The notes below the pieces were generated by a model. It ran no database searches. It was not told the DNA's origin and was given only the letters and a program-made list of their open reading frames with translations. From positions 1-64,000 of the forward strand of contig JASANE010017429.1 of NCBI GenBank assembly GCA_030248225.1: a DNA stretch of 64,000 bases, in the 5' to 3' direction. This DNA comes from Trileptium ribeirensis (lineage: Eukaryota; Nematoda; Enoplea; Enoplida; Thoracostomopsidae). Of this stretch, positions 34,201 through 45,900 are shown in pieces. Within the stretch, counting starts at the first letter, position 1. Each line of letters begins with the position of its first letter. A program made the translations under genes and the position numbers.

Positions 34201-37200
34201 GTGACATTACATCAAATATTATTGCGGTAGTTTCACACTTTCTAGAGTCATGGTAATGTATGAAAATTAGTTCAATCGGCAAATTCGTATGTGTCATACT
34301 CGCGATAAATGAGTGTTGCACGCTTTTAACTTGACGTTGGCTCTACACTTGATCGCTTGAAAAGCGACATAACTGCTGGCTCATACTTTAGTTGTGTGTG
34401 GTATGTTGTATTTCTTGTTGAGTTCAGTTTACGAAAGCTTTTCCAAACGAAGCCTACAGAATGAGTGCGCAGAGTTAGCATTATTAGGCTCTGCTGTTGC
34501 TAACTGATACGTTTCCTTACCAATTTATCCTTTTAAACTTTGTGTAGTTATATGTTATTTATTTAGAAGCAATTGAAAAAATCGCTAACCAGATGAAACA
34601 ATCTGCCATCTCGATTAATTTTCTCGGTAAGTGTAAATTTAAACTTATTCTTCAAGAATAAAACTCATACTTTTGAATATGGTTTCAAGTTGCCTTGCTG
34701 TTATTTATTTTCTAACATGTCTCATTTATATCACTGAGTTTTATTTGTATCAGTCAGTGCCTACCGTCCAGATGGCGGTGGTCTTTCGCATTGAGGCTAG
34801 CGTGTTTCGACGTTTGTGTTCTTTATAATAAACCTGGCTTCTTAATAATAGCCTTTCATAATTGCATTATAATATTCACTCCGCATTCGTGTGGAAGACA
34901 TTGGTTCCATGTAAAACATTTTGCTTGCCTTTTTAATTTATTTTTATAATCGAAGTCAGTTAGTATATTGCATTACCAGCGACACTCAGTCATCACATAA
35001 ATTAATAACTCAAGTTAATTGTTTTCTCTTTTGATGTCTAAAATGCATGCCGACATATAGTAACTGCCGTCAAATTTTTTGAATGAAGAGTAGTTGATGT
35101 TTGTTATGGATACTTTTTTCGGATCTCCGAAAGGTGTGTTACATTTATATGTTTTATTGAATACCTTATTGCTCAACATTATAGGAATGGTTGCTGAAAA
35201 TGGTCGATTGAGGGAAATCGATGCAATTGTGAGGTCATTTAGTGAATTGATGTCTGCCTATAGGGGCGAAGTACGATGCGAGGTTACCACAGCCAAGGTG
35301 TGCAATACTTTTTATTTTCTTTGTCTTGTTCGTTAAAAACTTTGTGAATGCTACTGTTTATCGATTATGTATCGTGCATGTGGACTATAAGTTTATTAAC
35401 GCGCATTCACACGCTGAGATTGTCAGTTCAAAACATGGGTCTCATAACTTGAACAGCATTTGTTCAAAATCAAGACCAATTTTTGTTTTTCTTTTTTGTT
35501 AACACGTTCATTTAATATTAAACATGAACGTGTGAAGGCAGCTCAGCGTATTTTCATGACTATGATCCGTGTGTAAGTTAAAATATCTATGATAAATTTT
35601 AAAATTTTTTTTAAAGATCTGCAGTATAAGGTAATTAGTCATGCTTACAGAATCTGTTGATATTACGTACACTTTTCAAACTAACATTTTTTGAGATTCG
35701 ATGTCGTTATTTAAATATTGTATGTTGCTGCTTGCAGGTCTCAGTTATTCTGTTGCACATATTATCATACTGTATTACTAAGTAATATGCAATATATAAT
35801 ACAATTCCTCCAAGCGAAGCATTTTTCTGAATTAAAAATCCCCCGAATGGACATGACCGAGCACTCCGCCCAGAATTTTAGACCCAACAAAAGCTCCGGC
35901 CTTATTCCGCAGACCCACAAATGGCAAGTGTTGCATAAGTTCTTTGTCAACATACGGAATTCACCAAAAATCTCTGTCACCTTTTCGGCGAGCAGTGCCA
36001 TTACATTGTTCGCGCACCAAGGAACATGAAGCGCACAGTAGCCACACCCCTGGAAGGCACAATAAGTTACAGTTTTAGATTTAAAATCGAAGCATGTTAA
36101 GACGAACGATTACAACACCGTGTCTTATCCATTTTCGCTGCTGTAATAGCGGTTAACATTGTTTATATTCATATCCGGTATTCCATATAGCTTGTTTAGC
36201 CTTTGGACGCTGCGACACTGAAAGACCTCAGTGCGACATTGCAACTGTTTGTCAAAAAGAATGAAAAGCTTGATATTGCGACCAAGGTATGTAAAAACGG
36301 AAATTTGCGGTCAAAAATAACAGCAATCGAAATGTGTCGAAATCTTGTTTAATCGAAATTAATTAAATTTAGTAAATTTGAAAGTTATTATTTGCGCTAA
36401 AATTGAAATTGATCGAAATTTCGTTTAACCGAAATTTTGATCGATAATTTTTCACATATTTATGGCCGTGGTTGTATGTTCACATGTTCAGATTTTGGGT
36501 AAAAATACGGAGCATAAAATTTTAGCATAATTTGTCCAATGTCGGAGTAATTTTCTAATACACCCGTTGCACTGCTTTTGTTCTCATTTTGTGAATAAGA
36601 ACGGTGCAGTTTAAAATGGTAACGTGCCAATACAGCTTTATTTTTTGCCTGAAAAGTGGTAACTTAACCTACTCCATCTGAGACTGAATAAGCTGTGTCG
36701 TTCTCCTAATAATATTGTTTGAAACAAACTATTACACTGGTCATATCCGATATTGAATGATGTTGCAGCGACGAGGCTTCTTAGCATATAGTTTAATCGC
36801 AGTGACAGTCTATCGAGATCAGTAAACTAAAATGCTAAGCACCTCGGCCGGCGACTTCACAACTACCGTGAAAATTGTACTATAAAGAAAAAAGTAGCGA
36901 AACAGAATTCCAGATTTCAACACCTAGCCATGCTTCAAAATTGTTAATGCATTCATTTTCACAAGACATAATTCAGAAAAGAACAGAAATTCATTTGTAC
37001 GGTCGACGCCATACGTCGCCGAAAGGATCAAATTAAGGGATTATATCTTTATATACTGTAATGGGTTATCTTAGCTAAATAATATATTGGGTCTTCTTTA
37101 TCTATCAAAACATGGGTTTGGTACAAAATATTGGGTAGTTTCCTACAATTAACTGAACTAAAGGTACAACCGTAGTTGGTAATTACTACCAGTAGGATTA

Positions 37201-38104
37201 AATAGACAAGCGTCTATTGACAACCGTGAACCAAAATTACTTCCAGTAGGATCCATCATCATCCAGGATCCAGTAGGGTAGATAAAATAGAGCTAATGTG
37301 CAAAATTTATGATGTTATGTGCCAATACAGCGGCATCCGCAGTTTCATTTCCTATCGAAGTGTATTGCGATTTCTTCGACATATTGGAGGCGATGTAAAT
37401 AATGTTGTTTAACAAATAAATCATCGTTATAACGACCCACAATTATTGTATGTACGCGATCAATCGTGTGGGTCGCTAGAGATTTTAAAACTTAATGTTG
37501 TAGTGTTTCTTCGTGAAAAGGTAATAATGTTTGTCTAGTTCCTTTATTGTCTGGTGACATATTTATATTGGAAAAAAATTTGGATGCAGTAAAAATGCCG
37601 TTATAGTGAACTTTTTAATTGCCACAAGTGGTTTCTATGTAATCACGCCCAACAGTTGTGGACATAATTAAAAGAAAATCTTTCACGAATTGTTGCGAAA
37701 ATATTAACAGCTGATCCATTGTTAAAAGCGAGCGATTCTTATCAAATTTGCTTTTATTTCTGTCTGTACGGTTGTGTGATTTATTAATACAACTCTGATT
37801 TAGAAAAGGTTCTTTCGACCAACAGTATTTTTTGCAGATGTGTACTGAGGAGTCAGAATGCTGCTAACGACTGCAGTTTTTGACTGTTGGAAAATTCAGC
37901 ATTTAGTCGAACAACCTCACTGTTTTTAACTTTTACGTCATTTCTGTGAGTGTTCCAGCTTTTCCTAATAAACTATTATTAATTTTTCAGGTTGATCCAT
38001 CGCTAGTTGGCGGAATGACAGTTACTGTTGGCGATAAATTTGTCGACATGTCGATTGCATCAAAACTTCGGCAGTATGAAAAAGTACTTCGCGACACTAT
38101 TTAG
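31239..38104 (+). CDS. ATP5PO: Mitochondrial ATP synthase OSCP subunit (ATP5PO/ATP5O), eight exons
   Basis: Exons: 31239-31250, 31373-31417, 32274-32384, 33416-33488, 34567-34626, 35185-35297, 36200-36286, 37991-38104 (stop TAG). All have AG acceptors and GT donors, and the phase matches at every junction. The product is about 204 residues, near the usual ~210. The N-terminus is a mitochondrial presequence ([15 protein letters not shown]). Core motifs are [53 protein letters not shown] and [24 protein letters not shown] joins the F1 head to the peripheral stalk of F1Fo ATP synthase on the matrix side of the inner membrane. The 12-nt first exon (ATG at 31239, then MKIQ) is the least certain; it is the only in-frame ATG found before exon 2, after an upstream stop at 31125. 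Introns contain a small MITE (35401-35543) and otherwise unique AT-rich sequence. Confidence 0.95.
35401..35543. mobile_element. Small MITE-like palindrome with TTCACACG termini, in OSCP intron
   Basis: GCGCATTCACACGCTGAG at the left and AACATGAACGTGTGAAGGCAGCTC at the right form an inverted repeat with the same TTCACACG core as the element at 5103-5375. About 140 bp, no coding capacity. Confidence 0.4.
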
Positions 38105-38331
38105 TAACGATGTATTTTGTAAAACAACAGTGTATTGTGTAAAATGTAGTTAGTATGTACTTGGTTAAACTTGTTTTCGATTCAATGAACATGAGTTCTT
38201 TGATGTCAAGCCGACAAGAATTCATTTTGGCAATGACTATCTTTGTCGCAAGCTGGAAAGTGTCAGCCTAGTCACGCATGTACAGTTTTAAGAACGGATA
38301 TATACGCGTATATGACACACTGCCCTACTTA

Positions 38332-38720
38332 ACGACAGCAGCAGTGGTGGAGATTGTTAGTATAGAGATTTCAGTATCATTTTGTTTAACGACAGCAGCA
38401 GTGGTGGAGATTGTTAGTATATAGATTTCAGTATCATTTTATTTAACGACAGCAGCAGTGGTGGGGATTGTTAGTATAGAGATTTCAGTATCATTTTATT
38501 TAACGACAGTGGTGGAGATTGTTAGTATAGAGATTTCAGTATCATTTTGTTTAACGACAGCAGCAGTGGTGGAGATTGTTAGTATAGAGATTTCAGTATC
38601 ATTTTGTTTAACGACAGCGGCAGTGGTGATTGTTAGTATAGAGATTTCAGTATCATTTTGTTTAACGACAGCAGCAGTGGTGGAGATTGTTAGTATAGAG
38701 ATTTCAGTATCATTTTGTTA
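38332..38720 (+). repeat. 57-bp minisatellite, about seven copies, just 3' of OSCP
   Basis: The unit GACAGCAGCAGTGGTGGAGA, then TTGTTAGTATAGAGATTTCA, then GTATCATTTTGTTTAAC, repeats about seven times from 228 bases after the OSCP stop codon. Two units have lost 6-12 bases in steps of three. Because 57 is a multiple of three, one frame stays open across the array (a 19-residue repeat with SIEISVSFCLTTAAV); this is most likely incidental. It lies before a downstream AATAAA and so is probably part of the OSCP 3' UTR. Confidence 0.92.
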
Positions 38721-38775
38721 GAGGTACCTTCATTATTGTACTTTGTTGAATTAGATATTTATAGTGTTATTTGCT

Positions 38776-38781
38776 AATAAA
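38776..38781 (+). terminator. Probable poly(A) signal of OSCP
   Basis: AATAAA in TTGCTAATAAATTGCATCAG, about 670 bases past the OSCP stop and 55 bases after the minisatellite. A T/G-rich run follows within 30 bases. Position and context fit, but other AT-rich hexamers exist nearby. Confidence 0.45.
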
Positions 38782-38829
38782 TTGCATCAGTGTTTGCAAT
38801 TTATTGTAGTAAATCAATATTAGTCATTT

Positions 38830-39800
38830 ATTTCTATGTTTATAAACATTCGAGTTATCGTGAACGGGCGATTATCGGTATGTGCCGTGTAGTAACAATA
38901 TTGCGGTGAATGACATGATTCTACCAAATGTGCCCTATTAATGATCTAACGAACTGAGTTTTCAAACTAACCCTTTACTGTCCCAATAATTTATTTGTTC
39001 AATATTTGACAAACTCAAGCAGGCACCGTCAGACCCTGGTTGTGGACAAACTCAGTCAACTTTAGCAGCTCTCAGCGTGAGCTGTCGTCATTGGAGGACA
39101 GTAAGCGTTGAAGGGAAATTGTAACGCTGTTTCATGGAAATAACTGAAATTATATTATTTTGTAGTAGAAAGCAGTTTTAATGACGAACTATGTAGCAAC
39201 AGAACGCCTGTATACATAGGCTCGTAAAGTTTATTGGCGCTTGTAAGTGATATACTGAATTTTTTTGTAACCAGTGTCATTCTTCACTTTGGAAATAATA
39301 CAGTAGGCTAACGGTTTCCTTCCGCACACTTTTCGTTCAGTATTTCGAAATTGCATTTTCGGGTTTCATGTGGGATATGAACAAGTTGTTTCGCGCTAAC
39401 CGAGGTTTGCCTTTAGCTGTTTCGTCTGTAACTCGGTTCTTTATCGATGCGTTTGCATCGAAATCTCGAAGTGCATGTAGCTGATTTGCCCGTAGCATCT
39501 ATATCAGTATAGGAACCACACTTATGAAGAAATAGTGGTACTAATGACAATGAAACGCACTAAGAGCCACGTCTTTGGTGGTGGTCAAAACCTGAAAAAA
39601 ATACAACCATCTTTTTACCTTTTACAGTTGGTTTTGCTTTGTGTGGCTTTAAGAACAGCCAAGCCTTTTTAAAGTTACAGTACTCGCCGTACTTGGCTAA
39701 CACCGTACAAGCCAGCGAGCAGCGGTCAATTGTGTCGAGTAGTATAGCGAACCTATTTAACTATGCGATAGGTTAATTTTTAATTAACCCTTTCATGCCC
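38830..39800. other. Intergenic stretch with a faint SINE-like copy
   Basis: No gene recognised. The segment 38990-39080 (TATTTGACAAACTCAAGCAG, then CTCAGTCAACTTTAGCAGCTCTC) resembles the SINE-like region at 39815-39925 in degraded form. Confidence 0.35.
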
Positions 39801-39814
39801 GGATTATGTGTATC

Positions 39815-40050
39815 GTGCAATGTTTGACAAATTCAAGCCTGCGCCCGGAATCGAACCTGAAACGCACGGGTGAAACTTGTGTACGCAAACCACTGAGCTA
39901 TCTGAGAGCTGTTGCTCGGTTCCTTAAGGAACCTCACAATGCGAGCGACTAACAACGTACGTTCAAACATACGATATACGCCAAACTCAGTAAACACAAC
40001 GAGTGGCAATGTGCGTTGGGTCCATTTGGGCCTAGTGGGCATAAGAGGGT
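39815..40050 (-). mobile_element. tRNA-like SINE sequence
   Basis: On the minus strand, A box TAGCTCAGTGG (39900-39890) and B box GGTTCGATTCC (39857-39847) are both consensus matches, with a tRNA-like loop between them. The acceptor and T stems do not pair well, so a working tRNA gene is unlikely. A diverged relative precedes it at 38990-39080. Confidence 0.5.
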
Positions 40051-41560
40051 TAAGGCAATAATCGCCCACAGTTTTTGCCATTTTATATTTGTATTGCAAT
40101 GCAGATTCTCGTGTGGACGTATTATAGTCTAGCCTGTCTACAGTGGGGGTATGGAGGACGCCCCCTTTCCAAATCTCCCATGTACGGGTGATTTTCCCCA
40201 TGTCCATCCCCCACTCGGCCGAAACCTCCGTGTTCAACTATATCAAAAAATTTCTCGTCTGAAAACTTATTTTTTGTACGTGAACTGTTTTTATACATTA
40301 ATTACCACTATTTCTAATGCTAAAACGTTTTATAACTCGAAAACACGCGCGGCAGTAAGGCTGCATGGAAAATGGAAACATGTAGTATTTTTAAGCAGAA
40401 TTTATTTCCCCAGAATGAACATGGGAAAGCCCGATATTCCCCTGACACTTTTTGGAGAGCCGCGGACACGCCAGATGGTGAGTATGCAAAATAGTGTTTC
40501 ATTACTAAAAACGGGAAGATATATAAGAACGTTCTATAACGCCTAGCGGGATAGAAACTTGACTAGTATGTAAACGTACCACCGGCGAATCTTAGAAACA
40601 TGCTTCCCCACCGGGGCTCAAAATTTTCACACATCATGAATGTTAGGTTGACCGTTTTGGCGGAATTTTACCGAATCAATAAAGGGTTCAGATACAAATA
40701 TATAGGAGGTCAAGATAGCCCATTAAGGCCATGTTTTTTAACATTTTTAATTTCTACAGGGAAGTTAGTGTATTGTAAAATAATTAATTCTACCCTTTTG
40801 TTGATGTTCTTAATGTAGGGTTAAACAATCAGACTGAAAAAAATTATCACTCAAGAAACGAGTTGCTTCGTCATTTAGTTCGGGGATGCTGCACTATTTT
40901 CACTCATCTGTCTTTCCCCTAATATCTCATTAACATGCCAGGTTTTATCGGTTTGTTCGATCTGGCTATATACTGTTAGCAGAAGACTTGGAACAAAAAT
41001 TTCAATTAAATTTAAAGTGCATAACGTCATTAACGATAAATGATTTCAGGGCGGTTTATATTTTGATCGGCCATCGGTATCAAAGACAGTGCATAAAGCA
41101 ACTTTAAACGCTATAGTTGCAAAATAAAGGAGTGTAACACAAAACATGTTTGTTTTCATCAAATTCGCTCTGCATCTTCTATGCTAGTTTAATGGTTTTT
41201 AAAGTTTAACAAAACGTCCAAAAATAAGGAATGTTTTAGTAATCTATGTGACACAACGGATCTTGAATTTATTCAATGCGTGCACCAATAATTTTGTGTA
41301 GGAGTTATTGGTTATTCTGGGTGAAATTGAAAAGTGTTTTTTCATCGTCGTGTAAGCAATTAGGCTAATCGCGAATTTTCGCGTTCGATTTGCGTAAATA
41401 TCTGTGCGTCACTGTACTATGTTATTGCTCACGAATGATGTTTGCTTCATTTTGAACTGTTCAGTGTGCATGATGGGGACTTCATAAGTCACCGGACAAA
41501 AATAATTATGTGGGACATTTCTCTGAAGATATTTAATGTCTTAGGACTTTGAAGAAGTGA
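40051..41560. other. Intergenic stretch, no supported gene
   Basis: Open frames of up to 134 codons occur around 39833-40546 on both strands in antisense to each other; none carries a recognisable motif. The C-rich run at 40146-40225 resembles the style of GC-rich repeats elsewhere in the window. Confidence 0.35.
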
Positions 41561-41699
41561 AACGTCGCGGAGATTGCGTGTTGCGGGGGTAAAATTTTTT
41601 AAATTCCGTCTGAGTGTGATCGGGAACGCTTTAACCGATTTTCATGGTTTTGGGCTCATTCGAACCGGCATAGTCGATTTACTGTGGCGTTTTTTGATT

Positions 41700-42720
41700 T
41701 GTGGTCTTGTTCTGGGGTCAGGGGTCAAAATGTTGGTTTTTTGGCCCCAATTTACCCCATTTCAGTATCCTTCACGGAAGTAAGGTTATTTTTATCTTAA
41801 TTTTCGAATTTTTTTCTGTGGATGGCTTTATTTTATAGTAAAATGATAAATGCCGATGCGTTTTTTAAGGGTCCGGTTCTAGAGTTATAGGGTTTCTGGT
41901 ATGGTGCCTCATTGGTTCCCCGACCCAAAATTCAAAAATTTGTTCTGACGTCCTGGGCGGCTGAAAAGTTTCACTTGGGGGGTCTCGGGCATGGGAAACT
42001 CATTGCCGGTATTGGTTTTGCTCTGTGGCCCATGGGTACGTGGGTATGGCGCCTCCAAAGTCCGGGGTCAGAGGCCAAAATGAAGGTTTTCACGCCGTTT
42101 TAGTATCCTTCACGGAAGCAAGCTTTTTTATCTTAACTTTCGAATTTTTTTTCTGGTTGGTTTTATTTTATAGCGAAATGATAAATGTCTATGTCTTTTT
42201 TTGTTTTTCGATTAAGGCTCCGGTTCTAGAGTTACGGGGTTTGAGGTATGGTGCCCCAATGGTTCCCCGTCCCAAAGTTCGAAAATTTGTTTTGACGTCC
42301 TGGGTGGCTGAAAAGTTTCACTTGGGGATTTTCGGACATGGGAAACTCATTGCCGATGTTGGGTTTGCTCTGTGACCCATGGTTCCATGGGTACGGGGGT
42401 ATGGCGCCACCAAGGTTCGGGGTCAGAGAGCAAAATAAAGGTTTTTTTACCTCTTTTTATTACCCTCGACATAAGCAAGATTATTTTTTTATCTTAATTT
42501 TTCGCATTTTTTTTCTCTGGTTGGGTTTATTTCATAGTAAACTGACGAATGCCGATGCCTCTTTTTTGGTTTTCGATTACGGCATCGGTTCATGGAGTTT
42601 CAGGCATGGCACCTCCGTGATTCCTCGACCCAAAATTCGAAGATTTGTTCTGACGTCCTGGTAGGCTGATAACTTGCACTTGGGGGTTTTGGGTCATGGG
42701 AAACTTATTGCCGTTGTTAG
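41700..42720. repeat. ~350-bp tandem repeats, about three units
   Basis: Units starting at CCGGTTCTAGAGTTA (41874, 42221) and ATCGGTTCATGGAGTT (42585) recur with spacings of 347 and about 365 bp. A partial unit starts near 41700 (GTATCCTTCACGGAAG). Each unit contains TTCCCCGACCCAAAATTC, TGACGTCCTGG, GAAAAGTTTCACTTGGGG and CATGGGAAACTCATTGCCG. Open frames across the units are imperfect and interrupted, so this is treated as non-coding satellite-like DNA. It ends about 230 bases before the start codon of the KH-NYN nuclease gene. Confidence 0.88.
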
Positions 42721-42953
42721 TTTTATTCTAACGCGCGGTATTGTGTGATATCCACATCGACGTATGTTATCGAGAGCTGATTGGCTGTACACGCAAAAGG
42801 CGTAGGTGTACCTATGCTTCACTACTTTCTGCAATATTGATAGAGTTACTAGTATCCATTGCATTCATTTCCCAATATCTTTTGTAGCAGTGCTAATACT
42901 TTAAATAAAACCTAATCATCGCCTTCGAACATCTCATCTCAAAGAACGACCAG

Positions 42954-45900
42954 ATGGGCGATGTTCAAACGTTTATGATCGGCGCAAATTGTTCGTCGTT
43001 CGGCGGTCTTCAACCAGAGCTTTATATTATTCAGTTGAAACTTGAAGAGCTTTTCGATTCTCGTGTACGGGTCCGCGAAATTGACGAAAATGTCGATACG
43101 CCGGTAGCTGACAAAATATTCTGTGTTAAGATATGGAATGGCGCTTCAGCCAATGCAAAAGTTAGTAATATATTGTACTAAATACTTAGTGGCAAGTATG
43201 AATTTGTTGTTTCGCAATATAATTTAGTGATATGTGTATGGGACAGTGGTTGTCGGCGCATACCCCACAATCATTAGTTAGCATGCGTGAGCACTCCTGA
43301 GTCGCATAATTTTCTTAAGCATGAGACTCAGGCTAAGGTACTTCAGTAATAATATTGTTTTCGACTCTGCAATTCCTCTATAATTATGTTTACCACGCCA
43401 TAAAATAAAGTTGAAGAGGGATAGACCAAGTCTAGTTTTATGTAGTTTAATTTAGAATTATTAAAACTACTATTATTGATATGAATCTTCATTCTTGATA
43501 TACCACATGACATTTTCCCCGAAGATTCGGATAATGACAAACCATATCCCTGTCCACCACTAAATCTAAGTTTTAATGTGTCATAATTTCCGGTAGCGGA
43601 TATTTTTGATGGCGGTAGGCCTCGTTTTTAGTGGTCTAATGGGTTACGAAATATGTCATAATGATCTGACTCTTATGAAATCTAATGTATTTAGAGCAAT
43701 GTATTAGTTAGGACTTTATGGTTCGTTTACGTTGTCTAAATTTGCTTAAGCAGGTTGTAGCGAAATGTTAAACAAAATAAATGGCAAAAAATTAAATAAT
43801 ATCTTGAATGCTTTTAAATTAAAATAGGCAATCCTAACCTTATTTTAATTAGAAAAATAAACAAAACAAATTGTTCAAGGTTACTTGCTATAGTGGTATC
43901 ACAGATGTCGCCTATGGTTATTCTCTTTCTGATTGATTTAGGGCTAAACTATAAACCATTGCCATTATACGGAACTCTTTATCCATTGGAAACTACTATC
44001 TACATAACAATTGATTATGAATAATCTTCTTGGTCTCGTTTTGTAGAACAGGGAAGCCCTTTGCAGACGCACGTTACTCGTCATTCTGGTTGTTACCTGT
44101 GTTGTAGAATACACTCACATTTCAAAAATTTGTGCTCTACAAGTCCCTAGTTATTGAAAAACTAAGTGAATTTGGGTAAAAAAATTGCGAACCATAAACA
44201 AAATTGAATTGTATTTTAGTCAAAAACATTATCACTCCTACGGAACTGATATTTTCACAACACAATCTATTTTTGCCTGCTAATGGGCGTGTTACAGGTT
44301 GCAAAATCATGGGAGGCTACTGAATTAATAAGAAGTATTGTGTTTTTGGAGCTCAATGTGTGAGCAATAATATATTTTGATTTTTTTCATAGGACTACTT
44401 CGTTGCTGTCTACCAACCGGAAGAAAAACTATTGCTTGAATATCCGGAAATAATGAATAGCTTTATATTTGTTGACGAACGTTGGATGTATGCTATTGAA
44501 AAACATTTCTTGGTTAGTTATAGCTCATGGCCAACCTTAAATTTTATATGTATAAAATCTTTCCAGGAAAATGTATATTATCCGCGAATTATCTGAACTG
44601 GAACATTGTTGAATCTAGTTATATATAGTTGCAGACAAAAGTAAGTCGCATAATGTGCTATATAAGGGAGTACGCAGACGGACATAACTGCATTCGTTCG
44701 GCTTCAGACGAAATTGTGTCTGCGTTTCCTTTATGCCGTGACAGATGTTGAAATATTATTTGTGGTCAGCAATGGTGATTTCATTTCATAGTCTAAGCTG
44801 CTAACGTCAAAAAGGTGCGTTCTACGGCTTGACAATATGATATGGATGTTGTGTACAACAGTAAGCTATGGAACAATTGACTTGGTGTCATGGCGCCCAA
44901 CCGACTATGGTATTCTAAATGACTCGACAAGGTATGCTTAGAGTTGCAATAAATTATTTCTCTAATTGACGCGACTGTACCCATTACCGGTATAATAAAT
45001 TGTTTTGCATGTTTATGCCACCAATTGATTCAACGATGCTGGTAATTTGTGCAAGCATTTAGTGTGCGGTTATTGACTGATAAACTTACATACTGTTCAA
45101 AATAGTAATGTTCTTGGGGACAGGACTGGTCATTTCCTTATTCGCCTAATATTGATGGATGTATTCCTATGGTCAGTGCACGGTGGTGATTTAATTTTAA
45201 AACATCAGAATCACCCTGTTTGCGAACTGCGAGGTGTATCCAATATAGGCTGGTTCGATGAAAATTGACAGTACCTTCTTATTTTAAGTCCTGTAAAGAC
45301 AGCTCACATTTGGTTTTACATGGCACTCCAACAGCATTCTTTATTGAGACACCTAAGTCATAACATCTTATGTAAGAAGCTTGATTTCATTAAAGTTTTC
45401 GCTCACCTCAGTCAAAGGTTTAGCTATATAATTTGCACGTGCTCATTCACTGATCTACAAGTGTTGCAAATATGAAAACATCTGAATTATCGGAGGTACA
45501 ATGAAGCCGAAATCTTGGCACTAACTGCGGCCACTGATAGTTAGTAATTTGTGTTAGTCTTTCCCTACACCGAATCTATTCTGTTTCATTGTGTTCAATT
45601 AAGGTATAGCGGACTGTGGTTTATACTGTAATGATAGATAATGAGCTGACTGGAGAGGACTCTTTTCACGTTATTTGGCTTTGAAACTTTTGTTCAGATC
45701 TCTGCTAGGTTCTCCAGATCAGAAATGAAAAACGAGTTAAGAAAGAGCTTTGTGCGGTTAGCTGTCAGTTTGCTAGATGCTGTAGATGAACGAAGACCGC
45801 TCTTCCTGCATGAGAAGAGGCCTGAATGTTAATCAGCGTGAACTAAACTAGTATCTCGCAAGCGAGTGGAAATGCAGCGTGCGTGGTCGCTAAGAAATAT

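Noticed and set aside
35765..36029. Overlapping frames of 78 and 103 codons in an OSCP intron
   Set aside because: Antisense to each other, no motif recognised, and no splice-consistent neighbours; probably a repeat fragment.
36290..36440. TCGAAATT-rich stretch as a regulatory array
   Set aside because: Simple AT-rich, irregular repetition; similar low-complexity sequence occurs at 58860-58940 without gene context.
38458..38721. 87-codon open frame in the minisatellite
   Set aside because: It follows from a repeat unit length divisible by three; no start context, no domain, and it lies in the likely OSCP 3' UTR.
39838..39915. Functional tRNA gene on the minus strand
   Set aside because: Same reason: internal promoter boxes fit, but the stems do not pair.
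41574..42664. Series of 63-116-codon frames in the ~350-bp tandem repeats
   Set aside because: Frames overlap in different phases, are interrupted in the third unit, and have no recognisable domain; explained by tandem duplication.
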